From Triplophysa rosa (Eukaryota > Chordata > Actinopteri > Cypriniformes > Nemacheilidae): a stretch of 64,000 nucleotides of DNA. Shown here in pieces: positions 1 to 11,232 of this stretch; positions within the stretch are counted from its first letter, which is position 1, and every line of letters starts with the position of its first letter. Location of the stretch: contig NC_079901.1 of assembly GCF_024868665.1 (NCBI RefSeq), forward strand, positions 7,870,592-7,934,591, written 5' to 3'. The notes below the pieces were generated by a model that was not told where the DNA came from, did no database searches, and was given only the letters and a program-made list of their open reading frames with translations. The position numbers were made by a program, and so were the translations under genes.

Positions 1-495
1 GGTGGGCAGCGCTAATGAACCCGAGGTTTCTCTGGGACTTACGTGTGAACGATCCATCTGGTTTAAGAGACCTTCAGCAATATCCAAGTGTATAATCCAT
101 ACCGAGAAACAGTGTCTCCCAGCAGAGATACAAACTCGGACAGTTATTTTTAATGCTAAGCCATTGGCTGATGTGAAGTGTGTGTTTGTGCATGTCTAAA
201 TGATTGTATACACAAATTAAAAGCCAAACATTCCCGGTGCAGTAATTACTATGAGACAATCGGTTTGTTAGCACATTAAAGTCTTTTAAGCTGACCCATT
301 ATTGGTTTAACTTAATAAAGAGAGGCAGTGACTCAAGCAGATGTAGATTGCATTACTTCGACACTGAAATGTTTTCATAGTTTATAGTATGAGACTAAAA
401 CTAATGAGCTAATACTGTTGAATTTGTTTCAAATGCCTACTGCATAAAGAATACAGGAAAAAGAAAAAATGATTATGAATCCAGTGCTCCCCCCG

Positions 496-542
<47 letters not shown>

Positions 543-1035
543 CTGAAGAAGTGTTTCAGATATATTGAGTTCCCAAGTACAGTGAGTTATTACTGAAACA
601 TTGGGTCCTGTCTGTAATTATTGGAGATTAGGGTGTCTGGTGTTTCCACTGGGTCAGTTGAACTGAATCATTGACCTTCACCTGACAAGAAAAATCTCTT
701 TCTGCCTCGCCACATAAACATTGTTATGTTGGGTCGCTAAACTGTCAAAATGAGGATAATATGACATAATCAGGTCAAATGATTTAGCTCATTTTGATTT
801 GGACAGTTTGTCAAACAACGCACAGTACTTAGTGAAGTCATTTGTCTTGTAAACCACATGAGGAGATTTTTTTTTGGACATCTTTTCTATGAAATGCCTC
901 CATCTGGCTGGTTTATAAAGCAGCATGTGTCCTTCACCACCTACGATACAGTTTCAGACTGTCATTTCAGACTTTCATCACGGAGAGGTGAAACGTAGTT
1001 TATTAGTTTATGAATGAACTTTGTGTTTTATCATG
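1..1035. other. No gene seen; AT-rich DNA with a CA microsatellite
   Basis: No coding region, RNA gene or bounded repeat is recognised apart from the CA run listed separately. Short frames on both strands have no recognisable motifs. Confidence 0.5.
499..537. repeat. (CA)n microsatellite
   Basis: An uninterrupted run of AC dinucleotides follows a C-rich stretch. Confidence 0.95.
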
Positions 1036-1165
1036 TTAAGTGTGTTTTTACCAAGAATTATAAGAACTCTTTCATCATTTACTCACCCTATTGTCATTTC
1101 AAACCTGTATGACTTCTGAAAAACTCAAAAGAAGATATTTTGAAGAATATTTTGAAGGATGACTT

Positions 1166-1991
1166 GTATGGAGGACCGGAAGAGTCGTGTGTAAAGTAAT
1201 AAAGCATTTCATAGTTTAATAACTAATTTTACAATAAAAATAGGCATTAATACATTTGTTTACAACTTCATTTATTTATCCAAATATAAATCGGCGAAGT
1301 CATTCATTATTTAACGTTTTAATGGGCAATAAAAAGTGTGATTATAAAAATGATTAATAAATGAAATATTAATCCATCAATAAATACTTCAAATTAAAAA
1401 GGGAATTTGAAAAAACAACATAAAACACTCAATAAGTACATTGTTTTAAAGTGCATTCATTAATTCCTAAATAAATAGTGGAATTTCAAAATGTATTTGA
1501 AAATGCGATTTAAAAAGAGGAATAAATAACTGGATTTACAAATTAAACTACTTTAATCAGTCATTTAAAAGGCGATTTCTTTTACCATTTGCATTTCCAT
1601 TTACACGCTGCCTTTACTTTTGCGAATTGCTATTCGATTAGCTTAGTCATTTAGCTTTTCCTCTTAGCCTCTCCATTTAGCATTTTCCTGACACTTTGGG
1701 TCCTTGCATTGGTAAAACGAGGTTAAACAATGCAAATTAGCTATGGCGAGAGAGATGTAACAAGCTCTCTGATTGGCTAGTTCCTTGTAAGTCATGTTCA
1801 GAGGTATGTTAGATGAGCAATGGAGAAGAGGATAGTCCTGTCCTGTTCACTGCACGTGTTATCAGCGCGTGCTTTTTCTCTAACAGAAATCATAGAAAAG
1901 GAAACGTATTGTTAGAACAGGTTAGAAAATTTACACTGCACGTGGAAGCAGCAGTGCTGCGGTCATTTTGGCACAGAGTCTATTTTTGCTG
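1166..1991 (+). repeat. Left arm of the 3.4 kb palindrome
   Basis: It starts at 'tatggaggaccggaagagtc' and ends at 'gagtctatttttgctg'. It is complementary to 3443-4281 with scattered substitutions. Both arms hold the same 60-codon frame starting MSNGEEDSPV, preserved only because the arms are copies of each other. Confidence 0.85.
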
Positions 1992-2887
1992 CACTGCTTA
2001 CGCGCAGTTAAAGTGACATAAGTTACAGTGCTTATGGCCAAAATGCTTATGGATTCACGCAAAAGTAACAGTTTTACAATTAAAGCATGTAACTGATGTC
2101 TGTTGTGTTTTAAACCTCCATTATGACTCTTCCTAAAGTGATGTTTTTTATGAAACCGCAAACACACACCATACAGTAGATGCTACTGTGTACTGTCTAT
2201 GTGTGAGGGCAGAGCTGGGACTATAGAGTGACCCTGGACATTTTCTCCAAGAGCAGCACACCACACAAACCCTCGCGTTTCGGTTCCCCCGGTCTGCTCA
2301 TGAGCAGTGGCCCACCGGTGCTGAGGGAAACAACTGCATCATGCTGCCAATCGAAACTGAGCAAATCCTTCTCTTTCATTGCAACAGATAAAATGTGATG
2401 ATGACTATAATTCACAGTACATGGATAAAATCAGTTGTGTTATCTATATAATCCGGAAAAGCTTTAATTCATGTGTTTTAAACAACATCCGAGCACACTG
2501 TTCTAGTGGTACAAGCAGTAAACAACAAACAGGTCTACTTCTACTCGCATCATTTTGCACTTTTTTATGCAGATGCGCGGCCAGGGCATTCAAATATAGA
2601 GTAGTAGACACGCCTGAAGAAAAGAAAACTCACAGCGAGTGCGAGCAATGGATGGTGAGCGCTTTGGCAAGTAGAGAAAGCGGCGCATCCTGCATTTTCC
2701 ACGAGTTTTAGACGTTAATGGCCCGTAAAAAAGACACACCTTCCGCAAGCATTTGTTTTCTAAAAGTTGGTGGGGACATGTACATTTACGTCCTACCTAT
2801 CCCACCGGCAAATTACGACTATGCTCATCTGACATACCTCAGCACACGACATACAGTACATGGGAATGTTAGTGTAGCAAAGTTCAA

Positions 2888-3201
2888 TGTAGGGAAGGAA
2901 GGAGGCGGGAACCAGCATCATTTAAACAATAAGCTTTAATCAAAATAAATAAACAATAACACGGAAGTAAAAGGCCGGCAGCCACCTCACGGTCGACTGC
3001 CGGCCACACAAACATAAATAAAACTTAACATTTCCGGGCCCGGTCCTCTCTCCTCGGCAGTCCCGTCGCTCGTCCTCTTATGCTCCCTAGCTCCCCGTGA
3101 GGCATGCGGGACCGGTGCGCGTACAGCTGATACTCATTATCACTCACGCCACCGGCCCCGCCTTCCTGCCCCACGGCTCTCGTCCCGCCTTCCTCGCTAC
3201 A
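2888..3201 (-). mobile_element. LTR-like element (possible solo LTR) in the palindrome spacer
   Basis: GC-rich 314-bp block in AT-rich surroundings. On the minus strand it begins TGTAGCGAGGAAGGCGGGA and ends in CTTCCTTCCCTACA, so it has TG...CA ends and imperfect inverted termini. On the minus strand it also holds a weak TATA-like 'gcataagagg' and, later, AT-rich 'gattaaagc' that could be a poly(A) signal. The flanks (ttcaa on the left, gttag on the right) do not form a target duplication. A short TIR-bounded DNA element is the alternative. Confidence 0.5.
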
Positions 3202-3260
3202 GTTAGTAAAACACATGAAGATGAAAACCGAAGACGAAGATTTGCTCAGCAGAAGAAAAT

Positions 3261-3416
3261 TATTGACAGCGTGATGCAATCATTTCCCCCTCCAACATAA
3301 AGCACATCACATGCTGTGTATATTCCATTTCATTTGTTTCTCTGAATGATATATTGAGATGGAGAGTTCGCTTAGATTATTGATAGTGTGATGCAATCGT
3401 TTTCACCTCACCAACA
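3261..3416 (+). repeat. Short direct duplication inside the palindrome spacer
   Basis: A segment of about 38 bp around 'gtgatgcaatc' occurs at about 3261-3297 and again, diverged, at about 3376-3416. Confidence 0.55.
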
Positions 3417-3442
3417 GTATGAGTCTCATACAATAACATAAA

Positions 3443-4281
3443 TACAGCAAAAATAGACTCGGTGCCAAAATGACCGCAGCACTGCTGCTTCTACGTGCAG
3501 TGTGAATGTTCTAACCTGTTCTAACAATACGTTTCCTTTTCTATGATTTCTGTTAGAGAAAAAGCACGCGCTGATAACACGTGCAGTGAACAGGACAGGA
3601 CTATCCTCTTCTCCATTGCTCATCTAACATACCTCTGAACATGACTTACAAGGAACTAGCCAATCAGAGAGCTTGTTACATCTTTCTCGCCATAGCTAAT
3701 TTGCATTGTTTAACCTTGTTTTACCAATGCAAGGACCCAAAGTGTCAGGAAAATGCTAAATGGAGAGGCTAAGAGGAAAAGCTAAATGACTAAGCTAATC
3801 GAATAGCAATTCGCAAAAGTAAAGGCAGCGTGTAAATGGAAATGCAAATGGTAAAAGATATCGCCTTTTAAATGACTGATTAAAGTAGTTTAATTTGTAA
3901 ATCCAGTTATTTATTCCTCTTTTTAAATCGCATTTTCAAATACATTTTGAAATTCCACTATTTATTTAGGAATTAATGAATGCACTTTAAAACAATGTAC
4001 TTATTGAGTGTTTTATGTTGTTTTTTTTAAATTCCCTTTTTAATTTGAAGTATTTATTGATAGATTAATATTTCATTTATTAATAATTTTTATAATCACA
4101 CTTTTTATTGCCCATTAAAACGTTAAATAATGAATGACTTTGTCAATTCGCCTATTTATATTTGGATAAATAAATGAAGTTGTAAACAAATGTATTTATA
4201 CCTATTTTTATTGTAGAATTACTTATTGAACTATGAAATGCTTTATTACTTTACACACGACTCTTCCGGTCCTCCATAGAC
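3443..4281 (-). repeat. Right arm of the 3.4 kb palindrome
   Basis: Inverted copy of 1166-1991. The repeat ends at 'cttccggtcctccata'. The arms differ by scattered substitutions and small indels, which suggests an old element or little conversion between arms. Confidence 0.85.
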
Positions 4282-4458
4282 TTGCACTGGTTTTGTGTTC
4301 AATAGAAGTGAATGCGGTCCAGTGCTGTTCGGTTACCAACTTTCTTCAAAATATCTTCTTTTGTGTTCTGCGGAAGAAGGAAAGTCTTAAAGGTTTGAAA
4401 TGACAACAGGATGAGTAAATGATGATTTTCATTTTTTTGGGAAACTATCACTATATAA

Positions 4459-6464
4459 GCTTGGTCATAAAGACCTGTTAAATTTGTTCTGGAGACCGGA
4501 TCCTTAGAATTGATGTTGTGGTGCATTTTTTCCTAGAAGAAATGTCTTACAGGGTTGATAACAAGTCAAAATAAAGATAATGGGCCTCATTTTTGAATGA
4601 AATGTTTGCGTAGTGCACCACACATCTCGTGAAAAGAACAGCAATGCTTTCTTTGCTTTTCTTTGCGTCTTTTATTACAAATAGGCAGATGAATACAGGG
4701 TGGGATCAATAAATGACCTCGGCCGGGTACAAACTTGATATAGATGAAGTCTAGAAGGATGACGAAGTGTCTAATAAAACAATCAAGTATAAAATTAATT
4801 ATGCACAGTCCACTTAGATTCCTCCCATATGTTTTCTTATCATTTACAACAGAATGGTGAAATGACAGCTTGCTTGAGAGAACCCACACATGCACACTCA
4901 CAGTCAGCGAGAGTCTCAGGTGTAAAATCTGCCATCTTCTGCCTGTCTCTCCCCTTGCCCCATCTGTCAGTCAGTTTATTAGTGTAACTTAGCAAGTGGA
5001 CGATGACTCAAGCCTGTAGACCCTTGTTCCAACACTGCTGTCACTTTCGCCATCTGTCAGTCCAGTCCTATAAGTATGAAGCCTTTGTGCTGTCCAAACT
5101 TGTTACGCTTTTGAGCCACGTCCAAACGGTGTGATAAATTTTGGGGATTGTAAAAGGCATTTTGTCATTGGGCTAAATTGACAGTATTGGATTGCTTAGT
5201 GAAGGAGTGTCCAATTCTTCTCCTGGAGGATCGCCATCCTGCAGAATTTAACTTCCGCTGTAAACAAATGCAATAACGAAGGTCTTCAGGATTACTTTAA
5301 AATGACTTTGTTTGGCGTTGGAGATAAATTGTGCAGGACTTCTAGAAACTCGATGATTTAGCGTGACATGCTCATCCATGAATGATCTCTGTGATGAATC
5401 TTATATGAAAATATTGGCAATATCAATGCTATGACTTCTTTGGGTTAGTTTGGTACCAATTTTTTTAATGTACTGTATGAATAAGAATGTCAAACCAGTC
5501 TGGGGACTTAAAATGCCCTGTCAACACTTTCAGTCGTGACCAAGGTTTCAGCTAAGCTATATATCCAGTGCTGGAATTGAATCATGTCTTATGGGGTCCC
5601 CACCAATTTGGGGAGCATGACAAGTCGCCTAAGAATAGAAACAACAGACTAAATTATTGTAAAAAATTCATTCACAGAATTTACAGTATCTTGTCTGCAC
5701 AACATTTAGAATTTTCATTAGTATTATTTTTTTTAAACATCTGAAGCACCTGAAGTCTATTTTTAGCTCTTAAGGGGGTCCCTAATGCCTTGAGGGATCC
5801 TGGACCCCCCAGGCCCCTCTCATTTCGAAACACAGTTGGAGTTGAGTCCTACCCTGTTATCTCACTGGGAGGGTCATATCATACAATCTTCCAAAAAAAA
5901 CAGTTGTAGGAGTGCCGAATAAAAATTGTGCTCTGACCCTACGCCCTGTTTTTGTGGGATAGATCAGATACCTTCTCTTCAGGTGTGGACACACCATTGT
6001 CTCTAATGGCCCCAAAGTTGCTGAGAAGCAAAATGAAGCTTAATGTCTCATTAGTGGTTAAAAGGCACTTATGATAAGTGCTTGTGTTCTTCGGCAAAAA
6101 CACGTTATGTAAGGCTTTCTCCTCTAGTGTTCCCTAAGTCTGAAGAGGGTAGGGACCTATTAAAGACACCGCGCACACAAACATTGTACCCTATTCCAAG
6201 CTAAATATACGGATTAAGGAGTGTAAATCAGGGCTTGTGGGGATGTTGTAAGCCACCTCTGTTTGTGTGGGTATACTCAAGAAACAGAAAAAGCTCCTTC
6301 AATTCAGCTTGGAAGTTTTATTTTTTACAATTATGGGAAATGACTCAAATTCCCTGCAGGAGACCGCAAAGTGAAGGTTATATTTCTCAATGGGTTCACT
6401 AATTAAAGCGTTATGTGTTGTCAGCTGAAAGAAAGAGTGGTGGCTGAGCTTTAGGGAAGTGAAT
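4459..6464. other. No gene seen; one degenerate repeat
   Basis: No coding signal is recognised. About 5205-5345 resembles a degenerate palindromic fish repeat: 'cctggagg...cctgcag' on the left and 'ttggagataaa...gcagga' inverted on the right. The rest appears unique. Confidence 0.4.
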
Positions 6465-6496
6465 GGAGAGAGGGAGAGAGAGAGAGAGAGAGAGAG
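6465..6496. repeat. (GA)n microsatellite
   Basis: GAGA run with a single interrupting G. Confidence 0.9.
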
Positions 6497-8086
6497 CGCA
6501 GCTGAATAAGGCTCAGGTGAGACCTTCATAGTGCACACGCTGCACTCTGATGAAAGAGAACCTGCTGCAGCACCAATCTGGGCTTGTAATCACTCCGATT
6601 TGTTAACTAAATGAATCGTGTCCGCACCGGCATCTCCGGGGAGACATTTTTTATAACGTAAAAACCGAGGCTCTGGCGGGAAAGGTGGGAGACGAACGCA
6701 GCAGCTGTCGGATGAGAGAGCGGTGCTGATTTTGGCTCGCTTGAGTAGATTTCTCATTTTTAAATCTGTAAATATTATGGAGGGAAACCGTTGGTCTGTT
6801 TATTTTTCATGACCGAGACAAATAAACAACGCCAGAGAAAGTGCTGCATGGCGTTAAAGACACACTCAATATCTAAACCCGAGGAATGGTTATTTAAAAT
6901 ATACTGTCAAATTTAAAGCTCAATGACAGGTACAACAGTTTGTCTTTGTTCACACTGAACACTTGTTTTTTATCTGATCTAATGTTAAGGATTGACTTTT
7001 CTGTAAGTAATTTCTATAATTTTGTATAGAGCTTGAGGTAGAGACCCTAAATTTAACAACGGCACTGGTGGGGCGGAAACCTTGTATCTCCATTTTTCAT
7101 AATTTTGTATTTGTTTCATAAATCATTACTATTGGGCACCCTTTAAGTTTGTTTGTTAGTTTTGCAAATATTTTAAAGTTATAATGTTTCATGAAAGTTC
7201 TATTTTAAAGTATATTTTTAGTTTTTATGTCAAATTTAGTTTAATTTTGAACAATTTTGTTATGTGCTTTTGTCATTATTTATTTATTTTTATTTTTTTG
7301 TGTTGATATATAGATGGTTTCAAAGCAACAACATAAATAAACGTTACTGCGCGCGTTTGTGGACTGCCGTTAATTTCCACTACGCCTCTCCAATATTTTG
7401 AATTTAGACTGCGATACCAAGCTCAACAGCTAGATGTCAGTGTACCAAATGGTTTCTTTAAATGCAACAAAACTACAGGACCCATTCTATTTAATAAAAT
7501 TAACATTCAACAAAATTCAACAAATTGTTTATTTAATACAATTATTATACAATAACATAATTATATAAATTAATGTTAACATAAATTAAATTAAATATAA
7601 ATAGTTATATTATTAGACACTAGTCAGACCCATAAACAAACAAAACAAAGTTAACTGCAGTCCAGGCGTGCGCATCTGATTAATTTATTTTAGCTTTAGT
7701 TTATTTTTTATTTATTTTTAGATCATGATTTTAGTACCTCAATTTAAAAATAGTTCAGATTATTGCCAAGGCAACTCAATAATTTCTACTTTACATTTAT
7801 TACATTTAAAAAAAATAGTATTTAGACCAATGTTTTGATGTCTATAAACAGAAATGTTTGTTTGTTTTGACTTGTTTTAATATCCTTGATGTTTAACCAA
7901 TACGTATTTAAAAAAGCTTGTCAATTTTGACACCACAGTATTTAACTATTTAAATACAGTGTTTTTCCATTTCCATTCCATTTTTCCAATTATCCAGTAA
8001 CAATATTTTAGATATGATATTTCCACCTGACAGAGATGATAAGAAAAATTGAGTCCGTCCACAACCTGTGTGTCAAATTTAAAGCT
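6497..8086. other. No gene seen; AT-rich DNA
   Basis: About 6540-6850 is less AT-rich than what follows and could be a conserved non-coding or exon-flanking piece, but it shows no convincing frame or splice pattern. About 6900-8080 is strongly AT-rich with long T/A runs. Confidence 0.4.
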
Positions 8087-8344
8087 GGAATATGTAACTT
8101 TTGCAGCTTTGTCGCCATCTCAGTTTAAAACACAAATTTTCAGGTTAGTTTACAAATGTCTTTATGTGGGTTGAGCTCAGATGTCATCAAACTGACTTTT
8201 TCTGCAAAACCATACCCGACAGCTCAAATAATAAATCAACATATAAGCTTACTGTCATGAATCGGAGAAGGTAATGAAGCAGTTATGAATAAAGATTTTT
8301 TTATGTCCTCAATTATGAAAAAAGTTAGGGATTGCCACTTTAAT
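8087..8344. mobile_element. MITE, about 257 bp
   Basis: Left end TTAAAGCTGGAATATGTAAC and right end, inverted, TTAAAGTGGCAATCCCTAAC form imperfect terminal inverted repeats. There is no coding capacity. AATTT-like flanks overlap the ends, so the exact target duplication is ambiguous. Confidence 0.55.
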
Positions 8345-8959
8345 TTAGTGTATACCATAAGCTGATATCTTATCACAGACTCCTAGCCAGAAGGAAAAAA
8401 ACGAATACATTACAATACAATAGGTGCCTACGCCTCATCTGTGCTCAACACCTATTATGCAATATAAGAAAAAAACTACTACCTCTATGTCATACATTCA
8501 CCACAACATCAATTCTGCTGTGATGTCATGGCCTTCAGACACATACAGTGAGACGGTGCTCATTTGTGTGAGACAGCAAGCAGTTTCAATGTCCATGATG
8601 GAGACCAGCGAGGTCACAATACGAGGGCTGGATATCTGATTGCCTCGACCGAGAGAGGGTCAGAAAGAGGGCCGGGAGAAAGGCACTAATAGTGGCACTC
8701 AGGTTTTGTTGAGCAAATTGCTTTTTGTGTATAGGATGAAAAGAGAGAGGAAGAAAAACTGAAGATGGACGTGCAGCGAGACAGCTAGAGAGGTGAGATC
8801 TAGAGAGTTCACTTGAAAAAGCTAGCGTGGAAGGCTTAGTATGCTTGTCAAGTTTTTGTTGTGTCGACATCTGCCTTTAATATAGACAAACCTACACTGT
8901 CAGATTGTAAGTGCGTATCTGTGCGCGGTGCGCTTGTGTTTTTGATAGGCTATTTTTTA
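8345..8959. other. No gene seen
   Basis: No recognisable coding, RNA or bounded repeat feature lies between the MITE and the LINE. Confidence 0.4.
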
Positions 8960-9049
8960 CTCAGGCCTATGAGAGTGCTCATCAGCGATTTATCAGGGAT
9001 GACCTGCTGAACATTCGGCAGAACACACCACAAAATCTTTTACCGGTTT

Positions 9050-10774
9050 TTGAGTTTTCTGAAACTTAAATCTGCAAAACCTGTATTAAGAACTGTTAAA
9101 AGATGGACTATTGAAACAGAGCAGGATTTACAAGCCTGTTTCTCTTTCACTGATTGTACTGTTTTTGAAGCTGTTGCCACCGATCTGGACGAGCTGACAG
9201 AAACTGTAACTTCATATATCAGTTTCTGTGAGGATATGTGCATCCCTACCAAGTCTTATCTAACTTACACCAACGACAAACCGTGGTTCACAGCAAAACT
9301 CAGACAGCTCCGTCAGGCCAAAGAAGATGCCTACAGGAAAGGGGACAAAGTCTTGTATAAACAGGCCAAATTCACACTGGAAAAGGAGATCAGAGGGGCA
9401 AAGAGGAATTATTCTGACAATTTAAGGAACAAATTCTCTTCCAGTGATCCTGCTTCATTGTGGAAAGGTCTGAAAGATATCACCAGTTACAAGACACCAT
9501 CCCCCAGCACTTTGGAGAACCAACAACTAGCTGACGACTTGAACAAGTTTTATTGCCGGTTTGAAAAAACACTCCACACCCGCCCTGAACACCTCTCCAC
9601 ACAACCATTCACACCTTCAGCAACCCCCCTCTCTCCCACACCTACAATTCAGATCACTGAAGAAGATGTGCGCCAGGTCTTCAGAAAGAACAAAAGAAGA
9701 AAAGCACCAGGCCCAGACGGTGTGTCACCAGCCTGCCTAAAAATATGTGCTGACCAGCTGGCCCCCATCTTCACACAGATCTTCAACAGATCACTGGAGC
9801 TGTGCGAAGTCCCCTCATGCTTCAAATGCTCCACCATCATCCCAGTCCCAAAGAAACCCAAAATTACTGGACTTAATGACTACAGACCTGTGGCTCTAAC
9901 GTCTGTGGCCATGAAATCATTTGAAAGACTGGTTTTGGCCTATCTGAAGGACATCACTGGTCCCTTACTGGACCCCCTGCAGTTTGCCTACAGAGAAAAC
10001 AGGTCTGTGGATGATGCTGTCAACATGGGACTGCACTTCATCCTTCAGCATCTGGACAGACCAGGGACCTATGCAAGGATCCTGTTTGTGGACTTCAGCT
10101 CCGCTTTTAACACCATCATCACGGACACCCTTCAGAATAAACTGGCACAGCTCTCTGTCCCCACCCCTGTCTGTCAGTGGATCAACAGCTTCTTGACAGA
10201 CAGGCAGCAGTTAGTAAAGCTTGGTAAATTCAAATCCAACACCTGCACCATCAGCACTGGAGCTCCTCAGGGCTGTGTTCTCTCCCCACTACTCTTCTCC
10301 CTTTACACGAATGATTGCACATCTAAAGACCCCTCTGTCAAGCTCCTGAAGTTTGCAGATGACACCACACTGATCGGCCTCATTCAGGACGGTGACGAGT
10401 CTGCTTACAGACAGGTGGTCAAGGAGCTGGCTCTCTGGTGCAGTCTTAACAACCTGGAGCTTAACACGCTTAAAACTGTTGAGATGATCGTGGACTTCAG
10501 GAGAAAGCCCCCTGTTCTTCCCAAACTCACCATCATGAACAGCACTGTGACTGCAGTGGAGTCATTCAGATTCCTGGGCACCACAATTTCTCAGGATCTG
10601 AAGTGGGACACTCACATTGACTCTATTGTTAAAAAGGCCCAGCAGAGGCTGTACTTCCTTCGCCAGCTGAGGAAGTTCAACCTGCCACAGGAGTTGTTGA
10701 AACTACTCTGCCATCATCGAATCCATCCTCTGCACTTCCATAACTGTCTGGTTCAGCTCAGCTACCAAATCTGA
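9050..10774 (+). pseudogene. LINE ORF2 reverse transcriptase, endonuclease missing, 3' frameshift
   Basis: Reverse transcriptase of a non-LTR retrotransposon, which would prime on nicked chromosomal DNA. The 574-residue frame opens with a TTG, not an ATG, so this is not a real start; the family protein is longer at the N-terminus and would carry an AP endonuclease there. Visible RT motifs: RKAPGPDGV (residues 217-225), NDYRPVALTS (276-285), VDFSSAFNT with the first catalytic Asp at about 348, GAPQGCVLSPLLFSLY (404-419) and FADD (435-438), where the family more often has YADD. After about residue 550 the reading departs from the family. The expected sequence continues in another frame (feature 10707-11024), so there is an indel near 10703. 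It is non-functional as it stands. The RT identity is very secure. Confidence 0.93.
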
Positions 10775-11024
10775 TCTCAGAAGACTACGGAGGGTAGTCT
10801 GGACTGCTGAGCGTATCATTGGTAAAACCATCCCCACTCTCCAAGAACTGTACTCATCCAGAATGAGCAAAAGGGCTGGTAAAATCACTCTGGACCCCTC
10901 ACACCCAGCACACTCCCTTTTTGAACTGTTACCGTCTGGTCGACGCTACAGAGCACTGAGCACCAGAACGACCAGACACAGGAACAGTTTCTTCCCTCAG
11001 GCAATCCATCTTATGAACACTTGA
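10707..11024 (+). pseudogene. LINE ORF2 C-terminal part, shifted frame
   Basis: Downstream of the indel, the frame beginning SAIIESILCT runs through a tail with RRLRRVVWTAERIIG, a hallmark of L2/CR1 C-termini, then RNSFFPQAIHLMNT and a TGA at about 11022-11024. It is the natural continuation of the RT protein. Confidence 0.85.
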
Positions 11025-11207
11025 CATTAAACACGGAACACACAACTCTATTTTACATTATTTATTCACCAAATTTGCACATATCAGACCTGTACATACA
11101 TAATTGTCTATATTGTATATTGTGTTTTTGCTGTTTTGTACATGCACTGTGGAGCTTCTGTCACTATAACAAATTCCTCGTATGTGGAAACATACTTGGC
11201 CAATAAA

Positions 11208-11232
11208 GCTCATTCATTCATTCATTCATTCA
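11208..11232 (+). repeat. (ATTC)n LINE 3' tail
   Basis: Tandem ATTC units directly follow 'aataaagctc'. L2-group LINEs end in such short tandem repeats instead of poly(A). Confidence 0.85.

Larger units (their letters stand above)
1036..4458. mobile_element. 3.4 kb palindromic non-autonomous DNA element
   Basis: Two long arms in inverted orientation flank a spacer of about 1.45 kb. The outer ends (about 1036-1165 and 4282-4458) carry a fish MITE terminal sequence: 'tcatcatttactcaccc' on the left and its diverged complement on the right. The left outer arm lacks about 50 bp present on the right. The inner arms (1166-1991 and 3443-4281) match over nearly their full length. No transposase is encoded, so any movement would have been in trans. 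Outer boundaries are approximate because the tips are degraded, and no clear target-site duplication is seen. The superfamily is not assignable by eye. Confidence 0.75.
8960..11232 (+). mobile_element. L2/CR1-type LINE, internally deleted
   Basis: Non-LTR retrotransposon copy. It contains a reverse transcriptase frame, a conserved C-terminal tail in a second frame, a polyadenylation-like AATAAA at 11202-11207 and a 3' (ATTC)n tail, as L2/CR1-group LINEs often have. Upstream of the RT frame, 8968-9066 reads as a separate open segment (…RFIRDDLLNIRQN…) that resembles the start of an L2 ORF2. It then runs into the linker that normally follows the endonuclease. The AP endonuclease domain is therefore missing, apparently by internal deletion near 9050-9070. 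The clade call comes from motifs, not a search. Confidence 0.85.

Noticed and set aside
1813..2016. 67-codon frame starting MSNGEEDSPV, repeated at 3426-3623
   Set aside because: It is again the same sequence in two palindrome arms, and no known domain is present.
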